DNA from: Chitiniphilus shinanonensis DSM 23277
Lineage (GTDB): Bacteria > Pseudomonadota > Gammaproteobacteria > Burkholderiales > Chitinibacteraceae
DNA length: 64,000 bases
Direction: 5' to 3'
Assembly: GCF_000374805.1 (NCBI RefSeq)
Contig: NZ_KB895343.1
Span: 62,001 to 126,000 of the forward strand
The position numbers were made by a program, and so were the translations under genes. This document shows, one piece after another, positions 10,669-22,424 of this stretch. The notes beneath the pieces were generated by a model that saw only the letters and a program-made list of their open reading frames with translations, was not told where the DNA came from and made no database searches. Positions within the stretch are counted from its first letter, which is position 1. Every line of letters begins with the position of its first letter.

Positions 10669-11180
10669 GCCTGTTTCTCCGTGGCGGACTTGCTGCGGAA
10701 GCTGTCCCACACCATCAGGGCCGCGCCGACGCAGATGGCCGAGTCGGCGAGGTTGAAGGCCGGGTAGTTCCAGTCGCGATAGTAGACGTGGATGAAGTCG
10801 ATCACGTGGCCGAGCAGGATGCGGTCGATCACGTTGCCCAGCGCGCCGCCCATGATCAGCGACAGCGCCAGCGACAGCCGCGCTTCGCCATGGTGGCGCC
10901 GCAGCATGAACACGATCCACGCCGACACCGCCAGCGCCAGCACGGTGAAGAAATGCCGTTGCCAGCCGCCGGCGTCGGCCAGGAACGAGAACGCAGCGCC
11001 AGGGTTGTAGGCCAGGGTCAGGTTGAAGAAGCCGGGGATGACCGGCAATTGCTCGCCGTAGGCGAAGCTGGCCTCGATCGCGTGCTTGGTGATCTGGTCG
11101 AACAGGATCACCGCGATGGCCACGGCGATCCAGCGCCAGAAGGTGCCCGGCAGGGAGGAAGAGGTTTGATCGGCGGACAT
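10665..11180 (-). CDS. lspA: lipoprotein signal peptidase II
   Basis: Inner-membrane aspartyl protease that removes signal peptides from prolipoproteins, including NlpD encoded in this window. The 171-residue protein has four membrane segments and both catalytic motifs: NVID (Asp119) and FNLAD (Asp146). It lies 73 bases downstream of ileS and overlaps the ispH start by four bases. Confidence 0.97.
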   Translation of the reverse strand: MSADQTSSSLPGTFWRWIAVAIAVILFDQITKHAIEASFAYGEQLPVIPGFFNLTLAYNPGAAFSFLADAGGWQRHFFTVLALAVSAWIVFMLRRHHGEARLSLALSLIMGGALGNVIDRILLGHVIDFIHVYYRDWNYPAFNLADSAICVGAALMVWDSFRSKSATEKQA

Positions 11181-11253
11181 GGATTCTCAGCCTTGCGGGC
11201 GGAACGAGGCGCCCCCGCCACGGCGGGGACGGGACGCGGGAAGCAGGCAGCGC

Positions 11254-14115
<2,862 letters not shown>

Positions 14116-14209
14116 GGGTTGTGTGGACTCGAAAGATCGGTAAGAGGTGGGGGCGGGTGGGCGGCTTATCCAGTATGCCGGCCGATCCCGGAGGGAAGGC
14201 GGGTCCGGC

Positions 14210-15133
14210 TCATCGGCCCCTCGTCGCGAACCAGGCGCGGGCGTCGTCGCAATCCTTGCGGATCTGCGCGGTCAGCGCGTCCAGGCCGGAAAACTTCACT
14301 TCGTCGCGCAGCTTGGCCAGGAAGTTCACCCGCAGGTGCTCGCCGTAGATCTGGCGGTCGAAGTCGAACAGGTAGACCTCCAGCACCGGCGCGGCGTCGG
14401 CGCCCTTCACCGTGGGGCGCACGCCCAGGCTGGCGACGCCCTGGTAGACGCGCTCCAGCCCTTCGACGCTGACCACGAAGATGCCCAGCATCGGCGGGCG
14501 GTTGTGGCGCAGCTGGATGTTGGCGGTGGGAAAGCCCAGCTCGCGGCCCAGCCTGTCGCCGCCGACCACCCGGCCGGAGATCGAATACGGCCGCCCCAGC
14601 AGGTCGGCCGCGTGGGCGAGATCGCCGTCGGCCAGCGCGTCGCGCACCGTGGTCGACGAGATGCGTTCGCCGTCGAGCGCGACGGTGGCCAGGCTGTGGG
14701 TCTCGAAGGCGGCGGAGGCCTTGAGCAGGGCGAAGTCGCCGGCGCGCTTGGCGCCGAAGCGGAAATCGTCGCCGACCAGCAGGTAGCGCACGTTGAGATC
14801 GTGCGCCAGCACCCGGTCGCGGAAATGCAGCGCCTCGATGCCGGCGAAGTGGGCGTCGAAGCGCTGGATGATCAGGTGGTCGATGCCTTCGCCGGACAGC
14901 AGCTCGATCTTTTCGCGCAGGCTGGTCAGGCGGGTGGGGGCGCTGCGTGGCGTGAACAGCTCGCGCGGATGCGGCTCGAACGTCAGCAGGGCGGTCTGAA
15001 GGCCGCGCAACGCGGCCGCGCCGCGCAGTTCGGCGAGCATGGCGCGATGACCGAGGTGCAGGCCATCGAAGTTGCCGATGGTCAGGGCACAGGGGGGAAG
15101 GGCGGCCTGGGCCGCGCCGCGGAGAAGACGCAT
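14210..15133 (-). CDS. ribF: bifunctional riboflavin kinase / FAD synthetase
   Basis: Converts riboflavin to FMN and FMN to FAD. The 307-residue protein has the N-terminal nucleotidyltransferase motif [12 protein letters not shown] (about 24-35), [13 protein letters not shown], and the C-terminal flavokinase block [11 protein letters not shown]. It is the first gene of the ribF-ileS-lspA-ispH run and diverges from the MHYT-GGDEF gene across 148 bases. Confidence 0.96.
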   Translation of the reverse strand: MRLLRGAAQAALPPCALTIGNFDGLHLGHRAMLAELRGAAALRGLQTALLTFEPHPRELFTPRSAPTRLTSLREKIELLSGEGIDHLIIQRFDAHFAGIEALHFRDRVLAHDLNVRYLLVGDDFRFGAKRAGDFALLKASAAFETHSLATVALDGERISSTTVRDALADGDLAHAADLLGRPYSISGRVVGGDRLGRELGFPTANIQLRHNRPPMLGIFVVSVEGLERVYQGVASLGVRPTVKGADAAPVLEVYLFDFDRQIYGEHLRVNFLAKLRDEVKFSGLDALTAQIRKDCDDARAWFATRGR

Positions 15134-15281
15134 GGCGCTCGCGCGTAATCCTTTGCAAAACCGAGCATTTTAGCGGTGAAGCAGCCTCTTGTCAGTTCGC
15201 CTTGCCCGGACGGTGTCGCGGCATGGTGGCGTACATCGGTGCTTCCTAATATTGGAACGTGCGCAAAGCCGGGAGGACCCC

Positions 15282-17483
15282 GTGGAAGGCCAATACGATC
15301 TGTGGCTGGTGGTGCTTTCCTACGCTGTGGCGTTGCTGGCCGCCTATACCGCGCTCGACCTGATCGGGCGGGCCTCGCCCGCGGACGGCTGGCGGCGCGT
15401 GGTGTGCGTGGCCGGCGGCGTGCTGGCGCTGGGCTGCGGCGTGTGGGCGATGCACTTCATCGGCATGATCGCCTTCCACCTGCCGATCCGCGTGGCCTAC
15501 GACCTGTCGATCACCGCGCTGTCGATGGGCTTCGCCCTGCTCGCGGCGCTGCCGGTGGCCCTGCTGGCGGCGCGCCAGCGGGTGAGCTGGCGCGAGGCGG
15601 CGCTGGGCGGATTGCTGTCCGGGCTCGGCATCAGCGCCATGCATTACGTGGGCATGGCGGCGATGAAGATGTCGCCGCCCATCGAATACGACATCTGGTG
15701 GGTCATCCTGTCGACGCTGGTCGCGGCGCTGGCGTCGATGGCCGCGATCCGCCTGGGGGTGCGGCTGACGCGCTCGCGCGCCGCGCACCGCCTGTGGTGG
15801 CGCCTGAGCGGCGCCGCGATGATGGCGCTGGCGATCAGCGGCATGCACTACACCTCGATGGCCGCGGCGCACTTCCAGCCCGACGCCATCTGTACCGCTC
15901 ATTCCTTCCTGGACGACGAAACGCTGCTGGCGATCTCCACCGGCCTGCTGGCCTTCCTGCTGCTGGGGCTGACGCTGCTGGCGCCGTTGTTCTCGGTGAT
16001 CGTGCCCAAGGCCGACGCCGAGCACATGGTGGTGTTGCGGCGCTGGCACGTGCTGTTGCTGGGCGGAGTGCTGGTGCTGGCCATGGTCGGCGGCAGTTGC
16101 GTGTTGCTGCACGCCATCTACCAGGTGAGCATGTCCGGCGTCGAGCGCGAAGCGCAGCTCGTCGAGCAACTGTACGCGCAGGTCCGCGCCGGGCCGGTGG
16201 TGGCGCCGGTCGATCGACAGCTTTCCATGCTGACCGCCAGCCTGGAGGAGCGTCGGCGCGAGGGCGCGATCCTGCTGGGGCTGGGCAGCGCCTTTTTCAC
16301 CGTGGTGGTGCTGCTGTGCGTGGGCGTGCTGGGCGCGGTGTGGCGCTTGCAGCGCGGCGCCCAGGTGCTGGGCGAGCAGCGCAAGCGGCTGACCCGCGAG
16401 ATCGAGGAGCGCGAAGCGGTGAGCGACGCGCTGCGCCAGGCCAATGCGGCGTTGCAGATCGGCATGCAGGCGATGCGGCGGCGCAATGTGGAGGTGACGC
16501 TGCTGCGCGACCTGGGACGCATGCTCGACTGCTGTCGCTCGTTCGACGAAGCCAAGGACGTGATCGCCAACCACATGCCCGAACTGTTCCCCGGCGGCGC
16601 CGGCCAGTTGTACGTCAACCGCGCCAACGGCGGCACGCTGGGGCTGGAGGCATGGTGGGGCGACGATGCCGGTCAGGGCGAGGACATCGAGAGCGACGAC
16701 TGCTGGGCGCTGCGGCTGGGCCAGCCGCACTGGCGCGGCACCGACAACCATCCGGCGCGTTGCCGCCACCACGCGATGCGCGCCCACCACGAAACGCTGT
16801 GCGTCCCGATGACCGCCCAGGGCCGCACCCTGGGGCTGCTGACCGTGTGGGCGCCGCAGCCGGACCGCGGCCAGTGGCTGACGGAGCCGGAGCGGCAGCT
16901 GGCGCAGTCGGCGGTGGAGCAGATCTCGCTGGCGCTGGCCAATCTGCAACTGCGCGAGACGCTGCGGTTGCAATCGGTCTCCGATCCACTGACCGGGCTC
17001 TACAACCGACGCTATCTCGACGAATGCATGCAGCGCGAGCTGGCGCGGGCGCGGCGCGGCGGCTATCCGCTGGGGCTGGCGATGATCGATATCGACCACT
17101 TCAAGCAATACAACGACCGCTACGGTCACGAGGCCGGCGACGCCGTGCTGGTGGCGCTGGCGCGTTGCCTGCGGCAGCTGGGGCGCGCCGAGGACATCGT
17201 CTGCCGCTTCGGCGGCGAGGAATTCACCGCCCTGCTGCCCAACGTCAGCCGCGACGGCGCGCTGGCCTGGGCCGAGCGCCTGATGGAGGAAGTGAGGGCG
17301 CTGAAGGTCAGCTGGCAGGACAGCCCGCTCGGGCGGATCACCGTGTCGGTGGGGCTGGCCTGGTGTCCGGACGGCGCCCTGCCGCCGGAGGTCTTCATCG
17401 AATTCGCCGACCAGGCGCTGTATGCCGCCAAGCATGCCGGGCGCGACCGGTTGTGCTGGGCCACCGACGTGCTGGCGGGCTGA
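15282..17483 (+). CDS. MHYT-GAF-GGDEF diguanylate cyclase
   Basis: Predicted membrane sensor that makes cyclic di-GMP. The 733 residues contain an MHYT sensor with seven to eight helices and its three signature repeats (MHFIGM near 57, MHYVGM near 120, MHYTSM near 188), another helix pair, a short coiled coil, a GAF-like domain (about 400-560) and a GGDEF domain. The active-site motif is GGEEF at 644-648, and the product-inhibition I-site RAED sits five residues before it, so a regulated active cyclase is expected. The GTG start at 15282 has GGAGGA five bases upstream; an in-frame ATG at 15189 gives a less plausible extension. Confidence 0.88.
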   Translation: MEGQYDLWLVVLSYAVALLAAYTALDLIGRASPADGWRRVVCVAGGVLALGCGVWAMHFIGMIAFHLPIRVAYDLSITALSMGFALLAALPVALLAARQRVSWREAALGGLLSGLGISAMHYVGMAAMKMSPPIEYDIWWVILSTLVAALASMAAIRLGVRLTRSRAAHRLWWRLSGAAMMALAISGMHYTSMAAAHFQPDAICTAHSFLDDETLLAISTGLLAFLLLGLTLLAPLFSVIVPKADAEHMVVLRRWHVLLLGGVLVLAMVGGSCVLLHAIYQVSMSGVEREAQLVEQLYAQVRAGPVVAPVDRQLSMLTASLEERRREGAILLGLGSAFFTVVVLLCVGVLGAVWRLQRGAQVLGEQRKRLTREIEEREAVSDALRQANAALQIGMQAMRRRNVEVTLLRDLGRMLDCCRSFDEAKDVIANHMPELFPGGAGQLYVNRANGGTLGLEAWWGDDAGQGEDIESDDCWALRLGQPHWRGTDNHPARCRHHAMRAHHETLCVPMTAQGRTLGLLTVWAPQPDRGQWLTEPERQLAQSAVEQISLALANLQLRETLRLQSVSDPLTGLYNRRYLDECMQRELARARRGGYPLGLAMIDIDHFKQYNDRYGHEAGDAVLVALARCLRQLGRAEDIVCRFGGEEFTALLPNVSRDGALAWAERLMEEVRALKVSWQDSPLGRITVSVGLAWCPDGALPPEVFIEFADQALYAAKHAGRDRLCWATDVLAG

Positions 17484-17600
17484 ACGCGGCCGACAAGACC
17501 CGGCACAACGGTTGTGGCAGGGCGCGTGAAACGCAGACAGTGCAAGGCGCACGGCAAGTGAGGCTCGGCGCCGCACGCGGCGACGCCGGAAGGCGTGCTC
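17484..17600 (+). repeat. Correia-like dispersed repeat, copy 1
   Basis: Fills the whole gap between two convergent genes: it begins right after the TGA of the GGDEF gene and ends directly against the flgA stop (GCTC then TTA on the plus strand). It contains the conserved core CGCAGACAGTGC (17532-17543), then GGCAAGTGAGGCTCGGCGCC. The left terminal repeat (GGCCGACAAGACC) and right terminal repeat are both degenerate. Compare the copies at 23203, 28170, 37130 and 56116. Confidence 0.8.
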
Positions 17601-18293
17601 TTACTGCGTGGCCTGCACCATGCCGTTGTCCAGCGCGATGCCGGATACGATCTGATTGTTGCCCACCCGCACCCGCACCACCTCGCCCACGGCGGCGTTG
17701 TTCAGCGCCACGCCCTCATTGCTGACCTCCAGCCCGTCGAGCTGGAACAACACCCGCACCCGCTGGTTCTGCCGCACCGAAGTGGCGGCGCGCAGCATCT
17801 CCAGCCGCAATGGGCCGCCCTGGCTGACGGCGGAGTTGAGCACCCGGCCGACGGCGGTGGCCGGGTCGAGCACCACGCTGCCGGGCAACTGCGCCAGATC
17901 GCCTTGCTGCGGCGCCAGGTCGGTGGCGAGCAGGGTGCGCCCGCTGGCGAGCGGGCGGGAGGCCACGTAGTAGGTGGCCATGATGGAGATGGTGACCGGA
18001 TAGTTGATCGCCCAGCGCGCGCCTTCGACGCAGCGCACGCGGATCATGGTCTTGCCGACCAGCCGGTAGCCCTGCGGCAGTTGCAGGTCCATGCGCTGGC
18101 AGCCGTCCAGCCGCAGGCGGTTGTCGATCTCGCCCAGGCGGTAGCTGGCGCCGGCGGTGGGTGCCAGTTGCGCGTCCAGCCAGTTGGCGACGGCATCCTG
18201 GACCGCGGCGAGGTCCTGCGGCGCGGCGAGGGCCAGGTGACTGGCCAGGCAGAAAGTGATCAGGCGCAACGAGCGCGCGACGGCGTCAGACAT
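17601..18293 (-). CDS. flgA: flagellar basal body P-ring formation protein FlgA
   Basis: Periplasmic chaperone for assembly of the flagellar P ring. The 230-residue product has a Sec signal peptide (MSDAVARSLRLITFCLASHLALA) and a C-terminal SAF-like domain (VASRPLASGRTLLATDLAP... VRQNQRVRVLFQ). The start at 18293 gives the usual length; its ribosome site is poor. No other flagellar gene is in the window, so this flgA stands apart from flgB and the rod genes. Confidence 0.9.
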   Translation of the reverse strand: MSDAVARSLRLITFCLASHLALAAPQDLAAVQDAVANWLDAQLAPTAGASYRLGEIDNRLRLDGCQRMDLQLPQGYRLVGKTMIRVRCVEGARWAINYPVTISIMATYYVASRPLASGRTLLATDLAPQQGDLAQLPGSVVLDPATAVGRVLNSAVSQGGPLRLEMLRAATSVRQNQRVRVLFQLDGLEVSNEGVALNNAAVGEVVRVRVGNNQIVSGIALDNGMVQATQ

Positions 18294-18560
18294 GGCGGGG
18301 ATGATACACGACGCCGCCGCAGGGCCTACAATTCGGCAGCCCCACGACGCGCGTGGCCGGACCGGCGCCGCGTACGCATTCCGATGGCATGAGGCCGTAC
18401 TCCGGCCCTCGCGGCGAGTGCGTCCGGAAGCCGGTACCCACCGCCCGGCCGTCAGCCCGTTCCACAGCGCGCCCAGCCTGGGAACATGCGCGCACGGGGG
18501 CGCCATGCAACAAGCTTTTACCCCGCCGGTGCCATTGGCCGGCGCACGAGGAAGTCGAAC

Positions 18561-20075
18561 ATGCTGGAAATGCTATTTGGATTGACCACGCTGATGGTGC
18601 TGCTGGCCGGCGCCCTGGTGGTGGTGCGGATGCAGTACTTGGCGCGAACCCAGCAGGAAGTGCTGAGCACCTTGCAGGAGGACATGGAAGCGCGGCACCG
18701 CGCCATGCTGACCGACCTGCACGCCGGGCTGACGCGCCAGACCGAACTGATCCAGGGCGGCCTGACCCAGCACGGCACCTTGTTGCAGGAGGTGGTGAGC
18801 CGCTCGGGCGACCGCCTGCGCGACAGCATGGGCGAAAGCTTCGAGCGGTTGCGTGGCGCGGTGGGCGCGGAGATGAAGGAAACGCGCGAAGCCCAGAGTC
18901 GCTTGCAGAGCGCACTGACCGATTCGCTGGCCACCATGCGGCTGTCGCTCACCACCAGCCTGGCCGAAGCGCGCGAGCAGTCGCAAAAGCAGCTGGCCGA
19001 GATTTCGGCCGAAGTCCAGACCAAGCAGGACACCTTGCGCGAGGACGTGCTGCTCAAGCTCTCCACCATGTTGGCCGAGCAGTCCGCGCGCGAGATGGCG
19101 CAGATCGAGACGGTGTTGGCGCAGAACACCGAGCGCCTGACCCAGACCGTGGCCGAACTGACCAAGACCGCCGACGGGCGTCTGGCCGAGATCTCCGGCA
19201 AGGTGACCGAGCGGCTGGACGAAGGCTTCAAGAAGACCAACGAAACCTTCGCCAGCGTGATGGCGCGGCTGGCGACCATCGACGAGGCGCAGAAGAAGAT
19301 CGACGGCCTGACCACCAACGTGGTCAGCCTGCAGGAACTGCTGGGCGACAAGCGCAGCCGCGGCGCCTTCGGCGAAGTGCAGCTGGAGCACCTGGTGCGC
19401 AATGTGCTGCCGGCCCAGGTGTACGAGTTGCAGGCCACGCTGTCCAACGGCACCCGCGCCGACTGCATCCTGCACCTGCCCGAGCCGACCGGCACGGTGG
19501 CGGTGGATGCCAAGTTCCCGCTGGAGAACTACCACCGCATGTACCAGCCCGGCGCCAACCGCACCCTGATCGCGCGCCTGTTCGTGGCCGACGTGAAGAA
19601 GCATGTGGACGACATCGCGTCCAAGTACATCATCCCCAGCGAAACCGCCGACGGCGCGGTGATGTTCATCCCGGCCGAAGCGGTGTTCGCCGAGATCCAC
19701 GCCCATCACCCCGAGCTGGTGCAGTACGCCATGGCCAAGCGCATCTGGATCGTGTCGCCGACCACGCTGATGGCGGTGCTCAACACCGCGCGGGCGGTGA
19801 TCAAGGATGTGGAGACCCGCAAGCAGGTGCACATCATCAAGGACGCGCTGGGGCGGCTGAGCCAGGAATTCAACCGCTTCGACGACCGCATGAAGCGGCT
19901 GGCGCAGCATATCCGCCAGGCCAACGACGATGTGCAGCAGGTCAGCATCACCAGCGAGAAGATCTCCAGGCGCTTCACCGAGATCGAGCAGGTGAAGCTG
20001 GAGGGCGACGCGGTACCGCAGTTGCCGACCGAGCCGGCCGTATCGCTGGCCGAGCCGCAGGCGATCGTCGAATAG
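18561..20075 (+). CDS. rmuC: DNA recombination protein RmuC
   Basis: Membrane-anchored, coiled-coil protein of the RmuC family, thought to limit recombination between inverted repeats. The 504-residue protein has one N-terminal helix (LFGLTTLMVLLAGALVVV), a long helical region to about residue 240 and the conserved RmuC nuclease-like domain (QLEHLVRNVLPAQVYE, VDAKFPLENYHRMY). Start ATG has GAGGAAG upstream. It is divergent from flgA and ends at its own terminator. Confidence 0.94.
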   Translation: MLEMLFGLTTLMVLLAGALVVVRMQYLARTQQEVLSTLQEDMEARHRAMLTDLHAGLTRQTELIQGGLTQHGTLLQEVVSRSGDRLRDSMGESFERLRGAVGAEMKETREAQSRLQSALTDSLATMRLSLTTSLAEAREQSQKQLAEISAEVQTKQDTLREDVLLKLSTMLAEQSAREMAQIETVLAQNTERLTQTVAELTKTADGRLAEISGKVTERLDEGFKKTNETFASVMARLATIDEAQKKIDGLTTNVVSLQELLGDKRSRGAFGEVQLEHLVRNVLPAQVYELQATLSNGTRADCILHLPEPTGTVAVDAKFPLENYHRMYQPGANRTLIARLFVADVKKHVDDIASKYIIPSETADGAVMFIPAEAVFAEIHAHHPELVQYAMAKRIWIVSPTTLMAVLNTARAVIKDVETRKQVHIIKDALGRLSQEFNRFDDRMKRLAQHIRQANDDVQQVSITSEKISRRFTEIEQVKLEGDAVPQLPTEPAVSLAEPQAIVE

Positions 20076-20098
20076 CGCGCAGCGCGCATCGCCTGCCA

Positions 20099-20123
20099 CG
20101 CCGCCCCAAGGGGCGGCGTTTTT
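20099..20123 (+). terminator. rho-independent terminator of rmuC
   Basis: CGCCGCCCC, loop AA, GGGGCGGCG and five Ts, 24 bases after the rmuC stop. Confidence 0.9.
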
Positions 20124-20391
20124 CATGGGCGTGGCGCGGCAACGAAACAGCCCGCGCGGCGGGGCCGGGCGGGCTGGTGGGGAGGGCGGCGAACCGGACG
20201 GTTGGCGAAAGCTTGCGTCTATCGGTCGTCATGTTGCTATGCAGCAATCAAGCTACTACATTGTCAACCATGCGAAATGCAGATGACCACTGCGTTTAAG
20301 CAAATGCTTTCTTTGGCGTTGCCCGTTCGTTATCGCCAGGCGAAAGGACGACGCGGATTTCACGGCGTAGCAGGGCGCTGCGCACCCCCCG

Positions 20392-20413
20392 GCATGGCTC
20401 GCGCCATGCTTTT
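20392..20413 (+). terminator. first plus-strand hairpin with T run
   Basis: GCATGGC, loop TCGC, GCCATGC followed by TTTTCT. It has the form of a modest terminator and precedes a much stronger one. Confidence 0.55.
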
Positions 20414-20418
20414 CTCAC

Positions 20419-20451
20419 CGGGATGGCCTTGGGCCATCCCGTTTTTTTTTT
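20419..20451 (+). terminator. strong plus-strand terminator
   Basis: CGGGATGGCC, loop TTG, GGCCATCCCG and ten Ts; the last T is the first base of the reverse-complemented stop of the ArsR-type gene. Orientation is plus, opposite to that gene. Confidence 0.85.
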
Positions 20452-20864
20452 CAGGCGGCGATCTGTTCGCTTTGCTGCTTCTCGAACGATGCCCACTGCT
20501 CGGGGTAGTAGTTGCGCATCAACACCTGCATGTGGCCCAGGATGCTTTGCAGCTTGCGCATGATCTCCGAGCCGCTCAGTTCGTAATAGGAGTAGCGGCC
20601 TTCCTGGGTGCAGACCACCAGGCCGCATTCGCGCAGGAACTTGAGATGGCGCGACACCACGGAGCGATCCTGCGGGAAGTACGCCTTGATCTGCATGATG
20701 CTCAGGCGGCCGTGTTGCAGCAGCACCGAGACGATGCGTTGGCGGGTCGGCTCGGACAGCGCCTTGAACAGACCCGAATCCAGGTCGCGTTGCAGCAGGT
20801 GGATGGCGCTTTGCGCCGGTTCGTTGCCGTTGCTCTTCAGGCTGATGGGCTGCGGTGCGGACAT
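20451..20864 (-). CDS. ArsR-type winged-helix transcriptional regulator
   Basis: A 137-residue DNA-binding protein with the ArsR fold: LFKALSEPTRQRIVSVLLQHGRL, then a helix-turn-helix with the recognition helix in QDRSVVSRHLKFLRECGLV and a wing (CTQEGRYSYYEL). The metal-sensing ELCVCDL-type cysteines are absent, so it is unlikely to be a metalloregulator. RBS AAAGGAG is eight bases before the ATG. It is downstream of, and in the same direction as, the AGE-family gene. Its target is not evident; the dyad CTTCATTAATGAAG at 21031-21044 is a possible operator. Confidence 0.85.
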   Translation of the reverse strand: MSAPQPISLKSNGNEPAQSAIHLLQRDLDSGLFKALSEPTRQRIVSVLLQHGRLSIMQIKAYFPQDRSVVSRHLKFLRECGLVVCTQEGRYSYYELSGSEIMRKLQSILGHMQVLMRNYYPEQWASFEKQQSEQIAA

Positions 20865-21066
20865 GTGGTAGCTCCTTTACGGTCTAACTTTTTCTACCGC
20901 CGGTTATCACGTGTCTTACATGGCCGCCGAGCGGGCGACCAGAAGGCGCATTGCGGAGATAGGCAGGGGGGAAGGGCAGTAAGCCCACTGGGCGGTTTAT
21001 AAAGGATTTCACCGCCCCTGCATCGTTAAACTTCATTAATGAAGCGTCCATGTCGATGCACATGGC

Positions 21067-21091
21067 AAAAAAAACGCACGCCGTGCGTGCG
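21067..21091 (-). terminator. minus-strand terminator
   Basis: On the minus strand CGCACGC, loop ACG, GCGTGCG is followed by eight Ts. It is the second terminator downstream of the AGE-family gene. Confidence 0.7.
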
Positions 21092-21108
21092 CCAATCAGA
21101 GGAGAGAG

Positions 21109-21189
21109 ATGAAGCTTGCAGCCGGCTCGCATCAAAGCGATTCGTATGCAAGTCCTTATTTTGCATGCGAATATGTCTTTCTCCCATAA
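21109..21189 (+). CDS. possible 26-residue peptide
   Basis: The ATG at 21109 is preceded immediately by AGAGGAGAGAG, a strong ribosome site, and encodes MKLAAGSHQSDSYASPYF and eight more residues before TAA. A terminator hairpin starts at once after the stop. No homology is recognised and codon use is not informative at this length. It lies in a 387-base spacer rich in dyads (21031-21044, 21049-21064). Confidence 0.22.
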   Translation: MKLAAGSHQSDSYASPYFACEYVFLP

Positions 21190-21190
21190 G

Positions 21191-21228
21191 AAAAAACACC
21201 GATAGGGCATCCCCTGATCGGTGTTTTT
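21191..21228. terminator. bidirectional terminator downstream of the AGE-family gene
   Basis: AAAAAACACCGAT and ATCGGTGTTTTT form the outer stem with an inner GGG/CCC pairing. A and T runs flank it, so it works in either direction. Confidence 0.85.
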
Positions 21229-21251
21229 CCCTGCTGCGGTGACAAACGCTT

Positions 21252-22424
21252 TCAAACCACGTTCAGCACCTCGTAGCAGGCGCCCATGGTGTGGTAGTCG
21301 GTCTTGCCCGCCGGCGATTTCAGGTCGTCCACCTTGCGGTTGTCGGGGGTCAGGATGCGGAACCACGCGCCGTACTGGTGATCGACGAAATGCGTCCAGG
21401 CATAGGCCCAGATCCGGTCGTACCACGTCCAGTAGTGTTCGTCGCCGGTCCGTGCCGCCAGCAATGCCGCGGCGGCCAGCGATTCGGCCTGCACCCAGAA
21501 ATACTTGTCCTCGTCGTAGGGCCTGCCTTCCAGGTCGTAACCGTAGATCAGCCCGCCGTGGGCGGTGTCCCAACCGTCGCGCACCGCCGCGTCGAACAGC
21601 TCGCGGGCGCGCGACAGCAGCCAGTCGGCCGGCGCGTGGCGCTCCAGGATCAGCAGCAGCTTGGCCCATTCGGTCTGGTGCCCGGTCTGGAAGCCCCACG
21701 GGCGGAAGATGTTGGTCTTGTCGCCCTTGGCGTATTCCAGGTCGGGCGTCCAGTCGGGCTTGAAGTGTTCCCAGATCTGGCCGCCGGTGAGCGCGGCCTG
21801 GCGGCGGGTGAAGTTCTCGGCCAGCAGTTGCGCGCGCGCCAGATAGCGGGCCTCGCCGGTGGCCTCGTAGGCCGCCAGCATCGCCTCGCAGGCGTGCATG
21901 TTGTCGTTCTGGCCGCGGTAATCGGTAAGCCGGAAGTCGGGCGTGGCCTCGCTGGCGTAGACACCGTGCTCGGGCAGCCAGAAATGGCGCTCCATCAAAT
22001 CGAAGGCTTCGGCCAGCCAGGGGCGCGCCTCCTCGACGCCGGCCTTGATGCCGCAGGCGTAGGCCAGCATCACGAACGCCATGCCGTAGCAGTGGCGGGT
22101 GGCATCGACCACCTCGCGGCCACGCAATACCCAGGCATAGCCGCCGCTGGCCGGATCGCGGTGCGCCTCGCGCAGGAAAGCCAGGCCGTGGCGTACCCGT
22201 TGCTGGTATTCGGGATTGCCGAACTGGCGGTAGGCCATGGCGTAGTTGAAGACGAAGCGCGTGGACGACACCAGGTGGCGGGTGTCGCGGTCATAAATGC
22301 TGCCGTCGTCGCGGAAGTGCTGGAAGAAGCCGCCGGCCGGATCGACCGCGCGCGGGTCGTAGAACGCCATGGTGTGGCGGATGTGGTCGAGCAGGAATTC
22401 GCGTTGGCGGAAGTTCGGGTTCAT
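21252..22424 (-). CDS. AGE-family epimerase/isomerase
   Basis: A 390-residue alpha/alpha-barrel enzyme of the N-acylglucosamine 2-epimerase family. Conserved family features are RFVFNYAMAYR, HCYGMAFVMLAYA, NDNMHACEAMLAAYEAT, PWGFQTGHQTEWAKLL, KYFWVQAESLAAAA and DYHTMGACYEVL. The catalytic histidines are plausible in QTGHQTEW and DYHTMGA. Within the family the PWGFQTGH and YFWVQAE forms fit mannose isomerase or YihS-like enzymes better than renin-binding GlcNAc epimerase, but the substrate cannot be fixed from sequence alone. Start ATG at 22424 follows GAGGA. Confidence 0.85.
   Translation of the reverse strand: MNPNFRQREFLLDHIRHTMAFYDPRAVDPAGGFFQHFRDDGSIYDRDTRHLVSSTRFVFNYAMAYRQFGNPEYQQRVRHGLAFLREAHRDPASGGYAWVLRGREVVDATRHCYGMAFVMLAYACGIKAGVEEARPWLAEAFDLMERHFWLPEHGVYASEATPDFRLTDYRGQNDNMHACEAMLAAYEATGEARYLARAQLLAENFTRRQAALTGGQIWEHFKPDWTPDLEYAKGDKTNIFRPWGFQTGHQTEWAKLLLILERHAPADWLLSRARELFDAAVRDGWDTAHGGLIYGYDLEGRPYDEDKYFWVQAESLAAAALLAARTGDEHYWTWYDRIWAYAWTHFVDHQYGAWFRILTPDNRKVDDLKSPAGKTDYHTMGACYEVLNVV

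Larger units (their letters stand above)
20238..20451 (+). ncRNA. candidate small RNA between rmuC and the ArsR-type gene
   Basis: The plus strand ends in two successive terminator-type hairpins, yet no plus-strand gene lies between the rmuC terminator at 20123 and this point. The neighbouring regulator gene is on the other strand, so neither hairpin serves it. A weak promoter with an extended -10 (TGCTATGCA, 20235-20243) could start a transcript of about 200 bases. No plausible protein is encoded: the only open frame reads through both hairpins. The left end is a guess; the 3' end is well defined. Confidence 0.4.

Noticed and set aside
20280-20450. Cyclic di-GMP (GEMM) riboswitch before the strong terminator
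   Set aside because: The conserved GEMM core sequences are not present; no downstream rightward gene exists to control.
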